Shown in pieces: positions 53,601 to 61,136 of a DNA stretch of 64,000 bases. Location of the stretch: the NCBI RefSeq assembly GCF_031326205.1, contig NZ_CP133721.1:2267027-2331026 (forward strand). Reading direction: 5' to 3'. Position 1 is the first letter of the stretch. The number at the start of each line of letters is the position of its first letter. A model generated the notes under the pieces. That model saw nothing but the letters and a program-made list of their open reading frames with translations, had not been told where the DNA came from and made no database searches. The position numbers and the translations under genes are program-made. The stretch comes from Flavobacterium sp. 20NA77.7. Its GTDB lineage: Bacteria; Bacteroidota; Bacteroidia; Flavobacteriales; Flavobacteriaceae.

Positions 53601-53911
53601 TGATTACCTATAATTAAAGAAGCCCCTGTGTAATCAATTCCTTTTTGAAGTTTAAAAAGTTTAAATAACGGAAAAGCAATAAATCTTATAAAAAGAAGTA
53701 TTTCTACACCAACAAACAACCAAAATAAAATAGTCCTTCCTATAGTGGGTAACCACAAAAAATATTCGATTAACAACGTAAAAATGAAATACAACAAGCC
53801 TAATCCAACAAAAAGAATAATTCCTTTTATCAGTTCATTGGTATAAAACTTCTTAATAAACCCTTCAAGTTTATCGAAAATAGTGTTTTTTGCCTCCAAA
53901 ATTATTGACAC
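50609..53911 (-). CDS. DUF4175 family membrane-anchored coiled-coil protein
   Basis: The 1100-residue protein starts at GTG. It has two adjacent membrane helices at about 28-50 and 58-80, a third at about 155-172, then a large beta-rich extracytoplasmic region (about 190-490) and a very long Q/K/E-rich coiled coil (about 490-900) ending in a Gly/Gln/Ser-rich part. This is the DUF4175 layout in Bacteroidota; its role is not established, and an envelope scaffold is a reasonable guess. Its stop overlaps the ybeY start by one base, indicating translational coupling. Confidence 0.85.
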   Translation of the reverse strand: MSIILEAKNTIFDKLEGFIKKFYTNELIKGIILFVGLGLLYFIFTLLIEYFLWLPTIGRTILFWLFVGVEILLFIRFIAFPLFKLFKLQKGIDYTGASLIIGNHFTDVQDKLLNFLQLSSQQQPSELVLASIDQKAAALKPIPFSKAVNFSKNKKYIPFAVVPLVIFLLFYVSGNADLVATSFSRIVSYNENFAKPAPFQFEIVTNSLLVEQNKNFQLQVKTTGKIVPENVSIVIGNESYFLENRAQGLFAYSFTNVQQSIRFHFEANGITSKDYELKMVNVPTISVFNLKLDYPSYLGKKSEIIQGTGNAVVPQGTKVTWIIEAVATKTINYKEGKTNTLFTKQATQFIHSSYITHNTDYQISISNKQLPNFEQLNYKITTINDQYPTISTSIAPDSLRLKQQVAIGQVSDDYGMSALQVVFYDAQNPKKLFRKNLPIKNKLVDQFVYAFPDGIALDAGKTYEYYFEVFDNDVVNGKKATKSDVFNHKELTEAQKQQKALQEQQNTISSLQKALDKQDKQLDDLEKLKKIDKQKESLDYKDQKKIEDFLNRQKQQQEMMKDFSQKMKENLENFKPEQKDSDKKELLDRLDKAEKEAQKNEKLLKELEELTKKLQKDELFDKADKLKQQAKTQQKSLEQLVELTKRYYVEQKANQLIDKLEQLAEKQEQLAKDEKESLDEQNKVSKDFDAIKKELDALDKENKELKSPMDIPNDKGDQKDVEQDQQKAEDNLAKKQASAANKNQKSAANKMKQMSQKMSDSMSSSEMQENQEDAKLLRQILDNLLTFSFDQEKLLNKFKGITNSKTAINSLLKKQQELKTQFKHVDDSLFALAMRQPKLSDIVLKEIEEVHYNLEKAIENLPTTNRYKGISHQQFVLSSANKLADFLSNVQSDMNNANMSASGGGKPKPGKGSGSGQQLSDIIQKQKGLGEKMKGEQEGNKSGQQGKPKQQGSTGKGGQNGSEGAEGDAGKLLEILKQQQELRESLEQELNKQGLSGNGQSALQKMKELEKQLINKGFSQENYNRALQVTHELLKLENAQKQQGQDTKREANTNTKDYLGANKPLPPALLNYLQSVEILNRQSLPLQPNFNQRVQSYFNK

Positions 53912-54043
53912 ATTGTTTATAACCGATAAAATTACAATTTCTTACTTGATAAGTCAATAGGTTTTTTAATGAAAGTTAATATTGCCTATAATTATTCTAA
54001 CAATTTTATAAATTCTAAATTCTTACTTCTAAATTTGTAATCG

Positions 54044-54051
54044 TATCTTTG
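54044..54051 (+). promoter_or_regulatory. -7 promoter box for gltX
   Basis: TATCTTTG followed by C fits TAnnTTTG and lies 16 bases before the gltX ATG. Confidence 0.55.
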
Positions 54052-54067
54052 CCTAAAATTTAATGAA

Positions 54068-55573
54068 ATGTCTGTAAGAGTAAGATTTGCGCCAAGTCCA
54101 ACAGGGCCTTTACATATTGGTGGGGTTAGAACCGCCTTGTTTAATTATTTATTTGCCAAAAAACACGGTGGTGTTTTCTACTTGCGTGTAGAAGACACAG
54201 ACCAAACACGCTTTGTTCCTGGAGCAGAGTCTTATATTTTTGAAGCTTTAGAATGGTTGGGAATTGCACCAGACGAAACGGTGGGCAAGAATGAAAAATT
54301 TGGACCTTATCGTCAAAGTGAACGCAAAGCAATGTATAAACAATATGCAGACCAACTCATTGATTCAGGTTGGGCGTATTATGCTTTTGATACAGCAGAA
54401 AGTTTAGATGCTATGCGAAAAGAAGCAGAAGCAGCTGGAAAAACGTTTATTTACAATCATTCCGTTAGAAAAGAATTAGACAATTCATTATCGTTTTCAC
54501 GTGAAAAAGTAACTGAAAGAATTGCTAATGGCGAACAGTATGTTGTTCGTTTTAAAACGCCAGTAAATGAAATTTTAGAATTGAATGACATCATTCGTGG
54601 TGACATTAAGTTTGACACGAATTTATTAGACGATAAAGTTTTATTCAAATCAGACGGTATGCCAACGTATCATTTAGCGAATATTGTAGATGACCATTTA
54701 ATGGAAACTTCACATGTAATTCGTGGCGAAGAATGGTTGCCAAGTTTACCTTTACATCATTTACTATACAAAGCGTTTGGTTGGAATGCACCCGAATTTG
54801 CACATTTACCTTTGATTTTAAAACCAATTGGAAACGGAAAATTATCAAAACGTGATGGTGATAAAATGGGGTTCCCAGTATTTCCTTTAGAATGGAAAAC
54901 AGAAGAAGAAATTTCATCAGGTTACAGAGAAAACGGATTTTTCCCTGAAGCGGTAATTAACTTTTTAGCTTTATTAGGTTGGAACGACGGAACTGAACAA
55001 GAGATTTTCTCGTTGGAAGATTTGGTACAAAAATTCGATTTAAACCGAATTCACAAAGCAGGAGCAAAGTTTGACCCAGAAAAAAATAAATGGTTTAACC
55101 ATCAGTATTTACAAAAACAAACGGATGAAAGCCTAGCAGAAACGTTTCAAAAAGATGTAATTAATCGCATAGGAAAATGTGATTTCTCCTTCTTCGAAAT
55201 GATAAAGATTATCTCGATGATTAAAGAAAGAGCGCATTTTGTAAATGAATTTTGGGATTTAGCAAATTATTTCTTTGAAGCTCCAACATCTTATGATGAA
55301 AAAGCGGCTAAGAACTGGAAAGAAGAAACACCGTTTTTAATGCAACAAGTTATTGCTGAATTGAATAAAATTGAAGATTTTACTTCGGTAACTATTGAAA
55401 CACGTTTGAAAGAATGGATGATGACGAATGAAATAGGGACGGGGAAAGTAATGCAACCGCTGAGATTATCTTTAGTAGGTGCTTTAAAAGGGCCTCATTT
55501 GTTTGATATCATAGAAATGATTGGTAAAACAGAAACAATAAAACGAATAGAAAAAGCCGTTCAAACCTTATAA
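54068..55573 (+). CDS. gltX: Glutamate--tRNA ligase
   Basis: The enzyme charges tRNA-Glu. The 501-residue class I synthetase has R-F-A-P-S-P-T-G-P-L-H-I-G-G at the start (HIGH motif) and K-L-S-K-R-D-G-D near residue 259 (KMSKS motif). Full length and the usual anticodon-binding C-terminal part are present. A palindromic terminator follows. A separate glnS lies 2.4 kb downstream, so this GltX probably does not need to charge tRNA-Gln. Confidence 0.97.
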   Translation: MSVRVRFAPSPTGPLHIGGVRTALFNYLFAKKHGGVFYLRVEDTDQTRFVPGAESYIFEALEWLGIAPDETVGKNEKFGPYRQSERKAMYKQYADQLIDSGWAYYAFDTAESLDAMRKEAEAAGKTFIYNHSVRKELDNSLSFSREKVTERIANGEQYVVRFKTPVNEILELNDIIRGDIKFDTNLLDDKVLFKSDGMPTYHLANIVDDHLMETSHVIRGEEWLPSLPLHHLLYKAFGWNAPEFAHLPLILKPIGNGKLSKRDGDKMGFPVFPLEWKTEEEISSGYRENGFFPEAVINFLALLGWNDGTEQEIFSLEDLVQKFDLNRIHKAGAKFDPEKNKWFNHQYLQKQTDESLAETFQKDVINRIGKCDFSFFEMIKIISMIKERAHFVNEFWDLANYFFEAPTSYDEKAAKNWKEETPFLMQQVIAELNKIEDFTSVTIETRLKEWMMTNEIGTGKVMQPLRLSLVGALKGPHLFDIIEMIGKTETIKRIEKAVQTL

Positions 55574-55578
55574 ATATA

Positions 55579-55603
55579 AAACCTCCAATTGGAGGTTTTT
55601 TTG
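55579..55603 (+). terminator. Terminator after gltX
   Basis: AAAACCTCCAA and TTGGAGGTTTT form a perfect 22-bp palindrome followed by three more T. Confidence 0.9.
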
Positions 55604-55655
55604 TAACTTTTTACAAAACCCCACGTATAATTACCAACTTTAAAAACATACAATT

Positions 55656-56633
55656 ATGGAACTAGCATTTATTCCTTTCCTTGTTATTGGATTGGTAATT
55701 TTTTTCTCTTCTTTTTTTACAGTAAAACAACAAACGGCTGTAGTAATTGAACGATTTGGGAAATTTATAAGTATTAGAAATTCGGGATTACAATTAAAAA
55801 TTCCAATGATTGACCGAATAGCAGGCCGAGTAAATTTAAGAATTCAACAATTAGATGTAATTATTGAAACGAAAACAAAAGATAACGTATTCGTTAAAAT
55901 GAAAGTATCTGTACAGTTTAAAGTCATACAAGAAAAAGTGTATGATGCTTTTTACAAATTAGAATATCCTCATGATCAAATTACAGCTTATGTATTTGAT
56001 GTGGTACGCGCAGAAGTACCTAAACTAAAATTAGATGATGTTTTTGAACGAAAAGATGATATTGCTATTGCGGTAAAACGCGAATTAAACGAAGCAATGA
56101 TGGCTTATGGTTATGATATTATCAATACGTTAGTAACAGATATTGATCCAGATATTCAAGTAAAAAATGCAATGAATAGAATTAATGCTGCTGATCGCGA
56201 AAAAACAGCTGCAGAATTTGAATCAGAAGCACAACGAATTAGAATTGTAGCCAAAGCCAAAGCTGAAGCAGAAAGTAAGCGTTTACAAGGACAAGGTATT
56301 GCAGACCAACGAAGAGAAATTGCACGAGGATTAGTAGAAAGTGTAGAAGTGTTGAACAATGTTGGTATTAATTCGCAAGAAGCTTCGGCATTAATTGTGG
56401 TTACACAGCATTATGATACTTTACAAGCTATTGGTGCAGATACGAATTCAAACTTAATTTTGTTGCCAAACTCTCCTCAAGCAGGAAGTGATATGTTAAA
56501 TAATATGGTAGCGAGTTTTACAGCAAGTAATCAAATTGGGGAAACGATGAAAAATCAACCCAAACGCGCTAAGAAAAAACACGATAATACGGCAACAGAT
56601 TATAATCCATCTGATACATCAAACCCTGCATAA
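55656..56633 (+). CDS. SPFH/Band 7 (stomatin/paraslipin-like) membrane protein
   Basis: The 325-residue protein has an N-terminal membrane helix (about 2-20), an SPFH domain at about 25-200 (V-I-E-R-F-G-K-F, I-D-R-I-A-G-R-V-N-L-R, M-N-R-I-N-A-A-D-R-E-K) and an alanine/glutamate-rich coiled coil (A-K-A-K-A-E-A-E-S-K-R). It resembles QmcA/paraslipin proteins that form membrane microdomain rings and affect proteases such as FtsH. A basic tail ends the protein. Confidence 0.9.
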   Translation: MELAFIPFLVIGLVIFFSSFFTVKQQTAVVIERFGKFISIRNSGLQLKIPMIDRIAGRVNLRIQQLDVIIETKTKDNVFVKMKVSVQFKVIQEKVYDAFYKLEYPHDQITAYVFDVVRAEVPKLKLDDVFERKDDIAIAVKRELNEAMMAYGYDIINTLVTDIDPDIQVKNAMNRINAADREKTAAEFESEAQRIRIVAKAKAEAESKRLQGQGIADQRREIARGLVESVEVLNNVGINSQEASALIVVTQHYDTLQAIGADTNSNLILLPNSPQAGSDMLNNMVASFTASNQIGETMKNQPKRAKKKHDNTATDYNPSDTSNPA

Positions 56634-56662
56634 AAAAAAGAGGCTTAATCGCCTCTTTTTTT
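56632..56662. terminator. Bidirectional terminator between the SPFH and DUF6327 genes
   Basis: An A-run plus GAGGC pairs with GCCTC plus a T-run around TTAATC. The hairpin overlaps the last codons of the minus-strand DUF6327 gene. Confidence 0.85.
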
Positions 56663-56899
56663 ATTTAAATACCAATTAACAAGAATAGGTAATGCTATTT
56701 TTATTATTGTTCCAAATGAACCTTTTATAAAATTTTTATAAACCATATGTATTATAGATAATGGTTTAGATGGTAAAAGTATTTCTTTTGTTTTATCAAT
56801 ATTGAGAATTATTTTTTTATAATGTATTTCTCGTTCAAGTTTTAAAATAGCTAATTCTTGATCAATTTCTTTATATGATGAATATTTTTTTTTAGTCAT
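56645..56899 (-). CDS. DUF6327 family small membrane protein
   Basis: The 84-residue protein (ATG at 56899; a TTG two codons earlier is also in frame) begins K-K-K-Y-S-S-Y-K-E-I-D-Q-E-L-A-I-L-K-L-E-R and ends in a single hydrophobic segment (G-T-I-I-K-I-A-L-P-I-L-V-N-W-Y-L). It fits the DUF6327 family of flavobacteria. It follows the holin-X and YtxH genes, a trio commonly kept together and probably acting in the envelope under stress. The function is unknown. Confidence 0.75.
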   Translation of the reverse strand: MTKKKYSSYKEIDQELAILKLEREIHYKKIILNIDKTKEILLPSKPLSIIHMVYKNFIKGSFGTIIKIALPILVNWYLNKKRGD

Positions 56900-56925
56900 A
56901 ACCAACTCGCTTATTTTTTGTTTTA

Positions 56926-57279
56926 TTACTCCTCTTCAAAAAATATTTCTGAAAATTTTTCTAAAATTGGACCCTCTACTATTTTATCTTTTACTAAAAA
57001 AACAAGTAGCGCTAGTATCAAGTAAAATGCAGCTACACATAAAAAACCTAAGGGATAACTATTAAATAATATTCCTAAATATAACGCCCCCGCAATTGAA
57101 CTAAAAAGAAGGACTATGGCTAAAAAAAACAAAATTAAAATAACCTTTACGGCTAAAGTTGTAGATTTCATGGCAACTTTAAAACCCCACAACTTATAAT
57201 AAGCTACTGTGCTTTCTATATATTCTTTTGTGTGATCTTGTATAGCTTCTACGTTTTCTTTTACTTCTTCAAAAGCCAT
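56926..57279 (-). CDS. Holin-X (superfamily III)-like membrane protein
   Basis: The 117-residue protein has an amphipathic N-terminal helix (E-E-V-K-E-N-V-E-A-I-Q-D-H-T-K-E-Y) and two long membrane helices at about 43-68 and 73-95, as in the Phage_holin_3_6/holin-X family. In Bacteroidota it is a chromosomal companion of YtxH proteins rather than a phage lysis protein. Its start codon overlaps the YtxH stop codon by one base. Confidence 0.8.
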   Translation of the reverse strand: MAFEEVKENVEAIQDHTKEYIESTVAYYKLWGFKVAMKSTTLAVKVILILFFLAIVLLFSSIAGALYLGILFNSYPLGFLCVAAFYLILALLVFLVKDKIVEGPILEKFSEIFFEEE

Positions 57280-57608
57280 TATTTTTGCAGTTTAGCGTTT
57301 TGTTTTTTTAGCTCTGCTAATTTTTCCTCTAAAAATGTTATTGTCTCTTCAGCTTTATGACTTGAGCGCGACAATAATTCATCTATGGTTTCTTTTAAAT
57401 CTTCTTTGTTCATTGAAAATTTTTGTTTCGTCTCATTTTCTAAATCTTCCCACTTAGATTTCATGTCGTCTTTTAAATCATCAAAATGCTCTTTTATTTT
57501 ATCTCTTGTTTTTGAACCTTTATCTGGTGCAAACAAAATACCTAATCCTACACCTATTGCAGCTCCAACTAAAAGCGATGCAATAGTCTCATAATTTTTA
57601 TTTGACAT
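57279..57608 (-). CDS. YtxH domain protein
   Basis: The 109-residue protein has an N-terminal glycine-rich membrane segment (L-L-V-G-A-A-I-G-V-G-L-G-I-L-F-A-P-D-K-G-S-K-T-R) typical of YtxH, followed by a long charged helix to the end. It is the first gene of the YtxH/holin-X/DUF6327 operon. YtxH proteins are linked to general stress in Bacillus; the role here is inferred. Confidence 0.88.
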   Translation of the reverse strand: MSNKNYETIASLLVGAAIGVGLGILFAPDKGSKTRDKIKEHFDDLKDDMKSKWEDLENETKQKFSMNKEDLKETIDELLSRSSHKAEETITFLEEKLAELKKQNAKLQK

Positions 57609-57741
57609 AATTTTATTGTTTTATACTATAAAATTACAAAAAAAGAAAAGTACTTATTAAAATATTAACCTTTTTAACATAAACCAAAAATAAAGCGTCG
57701 TAATCGCTTTTTAAACAAAAATCATATTCTTATATTAATTA

Positions 57742-57763
57742 ACTTTTAAAACGTTTTAAAAGT
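57742..57763. promoter_or_regulatory. 22-bp perfect palindrome
   Basis: ACTTTTAAAAC is followed directly by its exact complement GTTTTAAAAGT. It lies about 135 bases upstream of the YtxH start and might be an operator for that operon. Confidence 0.4.
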
Positions 57764-57883
57764 AATTTATTCGCTTCTTTTTTTTATAGTTTTTTCTATA
57801 AATAATTAATTTTTAATCAATAAAATATATAATAAAGCATAGATATAAAAAACATATTTATCATAAGCGTTTCTTATTAAAAA

Positions 57884-57914
57884 AATCCTGTAAAGAAAAA
57901 TTCCTTACAGGATT
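57884..57914 (-). terminator. Terminator after glnS
   Basis: AATCCTGTAA and TTACAGGATT form a perfect 10-bp stem; on the minus strand a T-run follows. Confidence 0.88.
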
Positions 57915-57968
57915 AAAATGTAAATTTTGATGCTGAACTAAATTCAGCAGGATAAAAAAACAGAAATT

Positions 57969-59651
57969 TTATTGTTCTGAAATTTTTGCCCAAGTATCTC
58001 TTAGTCCCACGGTTTTATTAAACACTAATTTTTCTCCCGAAGAATCTCTATCTACACAGAAATAACCTAAACGTTGAAATTGAAAATGTTCTAGTTCTTT
58101 AGCGCTTTGTAAACTTGGTTCTACATAACCTGTAATTACTTTTAAAGAATTTGGATTAATATATTCTTTAAAATCTACTTCTTTGTTTCCATCTGGATTT
58201 TCGTGCGTAAACAAACGGTCATAAACCCTTACTTCAGCTTCTAAAGCATGTTTAGTTGAAACCCAATGTATCGTTCCCTTTACTTTTCTTTGACTTGCTT
58301 CGGTTCCACTTCCAGATTTAGAATCTACATCATACGTAGCATGAATTTCGATAATATTTCCATTTTCATCTTTTATAACCGATTCACCTTTAATGATATA
58401 CGCATTTTTTAAACGTACTTCTGTTCCTAAAGTTAAACGGAAAAATTTCTTGTGTGCTTCTTCCTGAAAATCTTCTCTTTCAATATATAATTCTTTAGAA
58501 AAAGGGACTTTTCTGTACGTCATTATTGCTTCTTCTGGATTATTTTCTGCTTCTAACCACTCCTCTTGAGCTTCTGGATAATTTGTAATTACTAATTTAA
58601 CAGGGTCTAAAACAGCCATAACACGTGGAGCTACTTTATTTAAATCTTCACGCACACAAAATTCTAAAAGCGAAACATCAATTAAATTTGTACGTTTTGC
58701 AATTCCAATTGTTCTTGCAAAATTTCTAATTGCAGTTGGTGTATACCCTCTTCTTCTCATTCCTGAAATAGTACTCATTCGAGGATCGTCCCAACCTGTA
58801 ACATGATTTTCTTCTACTAATTGCAACAATTTACGTTTTGATACTATCGTATGAGATAAATTTCTTCGTGCAAATTCACGTTGTTTTGGACGTACTTTAG
58901 AAGCATCATAAATTTGATTCAAAAACCAATCGTATAATTCTCTATGTGGTAAAAATTCTAAGGTACAAAATGAATGTGAAATCTGCTCTAAATAATCGCT
59001 CTCACCATGAGCCCAATCATACATAGGATAAATACACCAATCATTTTCTGTTCTATGATGATGTGCATGCATAATACGATAAATTATAGGATCACGCATT
59101 AACATATTCGTAGCATTCATACTTATTTTTGCACGTAATACATGAGTTCCTTTTTCAAACTCCCCATTTTTCATACGTGTAAATAAATCTAAATTTTCTT
59201 CTATAGAACGATTTCTAAATGGTGAATCAGTTCCTGGTTGGGTAGGTGTTCCTTTTTGAATAGCCATTTCTTCTGAGGTTTGACTATCTACATACGCTTT
59301 ATCTTTTTTGATTAATTCTACTGCCCAATCATATAGTTGTTGAAAATAATCAGAAGCATAACATTCTTTATCCCATTTAAAACCAAGCCATTCTACATCT
59401 CTTTTAATAGCATCTACATATTCTTGTTCTTCTTTAGAAGGATTAGTATCGTCAAAACGTAAATTTACCGGGGCTTTATAGTCAACTCCTAATCCAAAAT
59501 TTAAACAGATAGCACTCGCATGACCTACGTGTAAATATCCATTTGGTTCTGGTGGAAAACGAAAACGTAATTTATCTTTTGACAAACCATTTTTTAAATC
59601 TTCTTCTATGATTTGCTCTATAAAATTTAATGATCTTTCTTCTTTAGACAT
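57969..59651 (-). CDS. glnS: Glutamine--tRNA ligase
   Basis: The enzyme charges tRNA-Gln directly. The 560-residue protein has R-F-P-P-E-P-N-G-Y-L-H-V-G-H-A at about 30-45 (HIGH motif) and V-S-K-R-K-L (KMSKS motif), plus the A-R-R-N-L-S-H-T and D-D-P-R-M blocks specific to GlnRS. Its presence implies direct glutaminylation. A hairpin at 59657-59685 overlaps its promoter and leader. Confidence 0.97.
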   Translation of the reverse strand: MSKEERSLNFIEQIIEEDLKNGLSKDKLRFRFPPEPNGYLHVGHASAICLNFGLGVDYKAPVNLRFDDTNPSKEEQEYVDAIKRDVEWLGFKWDKECYASDYFQQLYDWAVELIKKDKAYVDSQTSEEMAIQKGTPTQPGTDSPFRNRSIEENLDLFTRMKNGEFEKGTHVLRAKISMNATNMLMRDPIIYRIMHAHHHRTENDWCIYPMYDWAHGESDYLEQISHSFCTLEFLPHRELYDWFLNQIYDASKVRPKQREFARRNLSHTIVSKRKLLQLVEENHVTGWDDPRMSTISGMRRRGYTPTAIRNFARTIGIAKRTNLIDVSLLEFCVREDLNKVAPRVMAVLDPVKLVITNYPEAQEEWLEAENNPEEAIMTYRKVPFSKELYIEREDFQEEAHKKFFRLTLGTEVRLKNAYIIKGESVIKDENGNIIEIHATYDVDSKSGSGTEASQRKVKGTIHWVSTKHALEAEVRVYDRLFTHENPDGNKEVDFKEYINPNSLKVITGYVEPSLQSAKELEHFQFQRLGYFCVDRDSSGEKLVFNKTVGLRDTWAKISEQ

Positions 59652-59656
59652 AATAA

Positions 59657-59685
59657 TTTTCTATCTTTTGTACAAAGATAGAAAA
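59657..59685 (-). promoter_or_regulatory. glnS promoter embedded in a 12-bp inverted repeat
   Basis: TTTTCTATCTTT (59657-59668) and its exact complement (59674-59685) surround a 5-base centre TGTAC. On the minus strand this contains TATCTTTG (59673-59680), a perfect -7 box, about 22 bases before the glnS ATG. The symmetry also places a near-match TATCTTTTG on the plus strand. Confidence 0.6.
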
Positions 59686-59686
59686 T

Positions 59687-59714
59687 GTTTCAAGTTTCGA
59701 GTTTAAAGTTCTTT
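59687..59714. repeat. Heptad repeat upstream of glnS
   Basis: Four 7-base words in a row: GTTTCAA, GTTTCGA, GTTTAAA, GTTCTTT. They share the design of other short-period spacers in the window. Confidence 0.65.
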
Positions 59715-59810
59715 AAAAGTTATAAAATCTAACTAAATTTGACCTGTAAAACCTTGTTTCAAAGTCTGTATTACTTACAAAAACAACTTGAAACCTGTAA
59801 CAAAAAAATT

Positions 59811-60197
59811 ATGGGAACAATTAAATTAACAAATATTAGAACATACTCTTACCACGGATGTTTAGAAGAAGAAGCTAAAATAGGTAGTGATTATAGGGTA
59901 GATTTACTAATTAAGACAAATTTAAAACCATCTGCTCACACAGACGAACTAACAGATACTGTTGATTATGTAGACTTAAACAGAATAGTAATAGAAGAAA
60001 TGGCTATTCGTGCGAAATTATTAGAACATGTTGCCCAAAGAATTATAAATCGTATTTTATCTGAATTAATTATGGTAACCAAAGTAAAAATTGAAGTTAC
60101 AAAACTAAATCCTCCTATTGGTGGTGATGTTGAGGGAGTTACTATATGTATGAAAAAGAAAAAAAATAGTTTTTTTAGACTGATTAAGGAAAAGTAA
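59811..60197 (+). CDS. folB: Dihydroneopterin aldolase
   Basis: FolB cleaves dihydroneopterin in folate synthesis. The 128-residue protein has the family pattern L-T-N-I-R-T-Y-S-Y-H-G-C-L-E-E-E near the start, then V-D-Y-V-D-L-N-R-I-V, L-L-E-H-V-A-Q-R-I and L-N-P-P-I-G-G-D-V-E-G-V. The ATG at 59811 was chosen; an in-frame extension back to 59739 covers repeat-like upstream DNA and is unlike the family. The C-terminus is short and basic. Confidence 0.93.
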   Translation: MGTIKLTNIRTYSYHGCLEEEAKIGSDYRVDLLIKTNLKPSAHTDELTDTVDYVDLNRIVIEEMAIRAKLLEHVAQRIINRILSELIMVTKVKIEVTKLNPPIGGDVEGVTICMKKKKNSFFRLIKEK

Positions 60198-60220
60198 TCT
60201 ATAAAAAGTAAAACTTTTTA

Positions 60221-60248
60221 AAACTTTAAACTTTAAACTTTAAACTTT
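60221..60248 (+). repeat. Four perfect AAACTTT heptads upstream of tRNA-Cys
   Basis: AAACTTT is repeated exactly four times in a row, and a diverged unit precedes it. The array occupies the -33 region of the tRNA-Cys promoter. Confidence 0.85.
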
Positions 60249-60252
60249 TTTA

Positions 60253-60260
60253 TATATTTG
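60253..60260 (+). promoter_or_regulatory. -7 promoter box for tRNA-Cys
   Basis: TATATTTG followed by C matches the consensus and lies 14 bases before the tRNA. No TTG is present upstream at the expected spacing; the heptad array is there instead. Confidence 0.6.
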
Positions 60261-60274
60261 CAATCCAGAATTAA

Positions 60275-60345
60275 GGCGTCGTGGCCGAGCGGCTAGGCAC
60301 CGGTCTGCAAAACCGTCTACTCCGGTTCGAATCCGGACGATGCCT
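60275..60345 (+). tRNA. tRNA-Cys (anticodon GCA)
   Basis: The 71-base sequence folds as a tRNA. The acceptor stem GGCGTCG pairs with CGATGCC (one G-T wobble) and the discriminator is T. The anticodon loop is CTGCAAA in the stem CGGT/ACCG, giving GCA for cysteine. The T-arm is TCCGG-TTCGAAT-CCGGA. CCA is not encoded. A terminator follows at once. Confidence 0.96.
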
Positions 60346-60348
60346 CAA

Positions 60349-60378
60349 AAACCTTCTAAGAAATTAGGAGGTTTTTTT
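60349..60378 (+). terminator. Terminator after tRNA-Cys
   Basis: AAACCTTCTAA pairs with TTAGGAGGTTT (11 bp, one wobble) followed by a T-run. Its end overlaps the stop codon of the convergent LysE-type gene. Confidence 0.82.
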
Positions 60379-61057
60379 ATTCTGTAGTGTGTTCTATTTT
60401 ATTTGTGATATCATCTTTCATTCCAGGAAATACACCTTGTAATAAAAAGAAAACGCCAAATATTATTAATATAAAACTAATTACTCGTTTAATTTTATAA
60501 ATATTTGTTGGGGTAAGTTTGTGTTTTAATTGTTTGGCTAAAATAATTTTAACAACATCTATTCCAAGATAAAATAAAAGTGTAGAAGCAAAAAAAGTAA
60601 AAATTCTAAAAGGTTTCATTTCTAGTTGAGGCCCTTGTGTAATTATTACCATCATCCAGAAACCTAAAATTCCAATATTAATTACATTTAAGAAAAAACC
60701 TTTAAAAAATAAACCTAAATAATTGTTTTTTGGAATATCTTCTACTTCATCATTTTCAATTTCTATAACAAATTTTTTCTTTAACTGAATAAAGGATACA
60801 ATTCCATAAATAGCCATTACTAGACCGCCTATTATAAATAAATTTGGGTTATCTTTAAATTGTGCTAATATCTGATTAGAAGCAAAATAAGCTATTAAAA
60901 TAAATACAATATCGCTAAAAACAATACCACAATCAAAAGTAAAAGCGGCTTTAAATCCTTTAGTAATACTGGTTTCTAATAAAACGAAAAAACCAGGACC
61001 AATAGAAAAGGCTAGTAAAAAAGCCCAAGGAATAGCGACAAATATATCTTTAATCAT
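60377..61057 (-). CDS. LysE family translocator
   Basis: The 226-residue inner-membrane protein has about six membrane helices and the LysE/RhtB-type start F-L-L-A-F-S-I-G-P-G-F-F-V-L-L-E-T-S-I-T-K-G. Family members export amino acids or related solutes; the substrate is not identifiable. It is separated from the head-GIN gene by a terminator and appears monocistronic. Confidence 0.88.
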   Translation of the reverse strand: MIKDIFVAIPWAFLLAFSIGPGFFVLLETSITKGFKAAFTFDCGIVFSDIVFILIAYFASNQILAQFKDNPNLFIIGGLVMAIYGIVSFIQLKKKFVIEIENDEVEDIPKNNYLGLFFKGFFLNVINIGILGFWMMVIITQGPQLEMKPFRIFTFFASTLLFYLGIDVVKIILAKQLKHKLTPTNIYKIKRVISFILIIFGVFFLLQGVFPGMKDDITNKIEHTTE

Positions 61058-61091
61058 CTAGTATAAATTTTAAAAGATAAAGATAAAAAAA

Positions 61092-61116
61092 AACCTATAA
61101 GAATAACTTATAGGTT
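61092..61116 (-). terminator. Terminator after the head-GIN gene
   Basis: AACCTATAAG and CTTATAGGTT form a perfect 10-bp stem with a 5-base loop. On the minus strand a long T-run follows. Confidence 0.88.
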
Positions 61117-61136
61117 AAAAAATTTAAAATAATTTG

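Larger units (their letters stand above)
57609..57968. other. 360-base intergenic region between the YtxH and glnS genes
   Basis: This AT-rich stretch contains a small AAAGCG/CGCTTT hairpin (57692-57710), a 22-bp perfect palindrome (57742-57763), the glnS terminator (57884-57914) and another short hairpin TGCTGAA/TTCAGCA (57931-57949). The promoter for the YtxH operon should lie at its left end, but no clear TAnnTTTG box was found. No ORF was seen. Confidence 0.6.

Noticed and set aside
54493..54508. CACGTG-centred site in gltX resembling parS
   Set aside because: It matches only 13 of 16 consensus positions, lies inside conserved coding sequence, and is 4 kb from the cluster; not counted as parS.
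56926..57279. Possible prophage remnant because of the holin-like protein
   Set aside because: No other phage gene is near, and this holin-X protein is a regular partner of YtxH in Bacteroidota chromosomes.
60221..60248. Possible CRISPR-like repeat array
   Set aside because: The units are 7 bases, contiguous and without spacers; there are no cas genes in the window.
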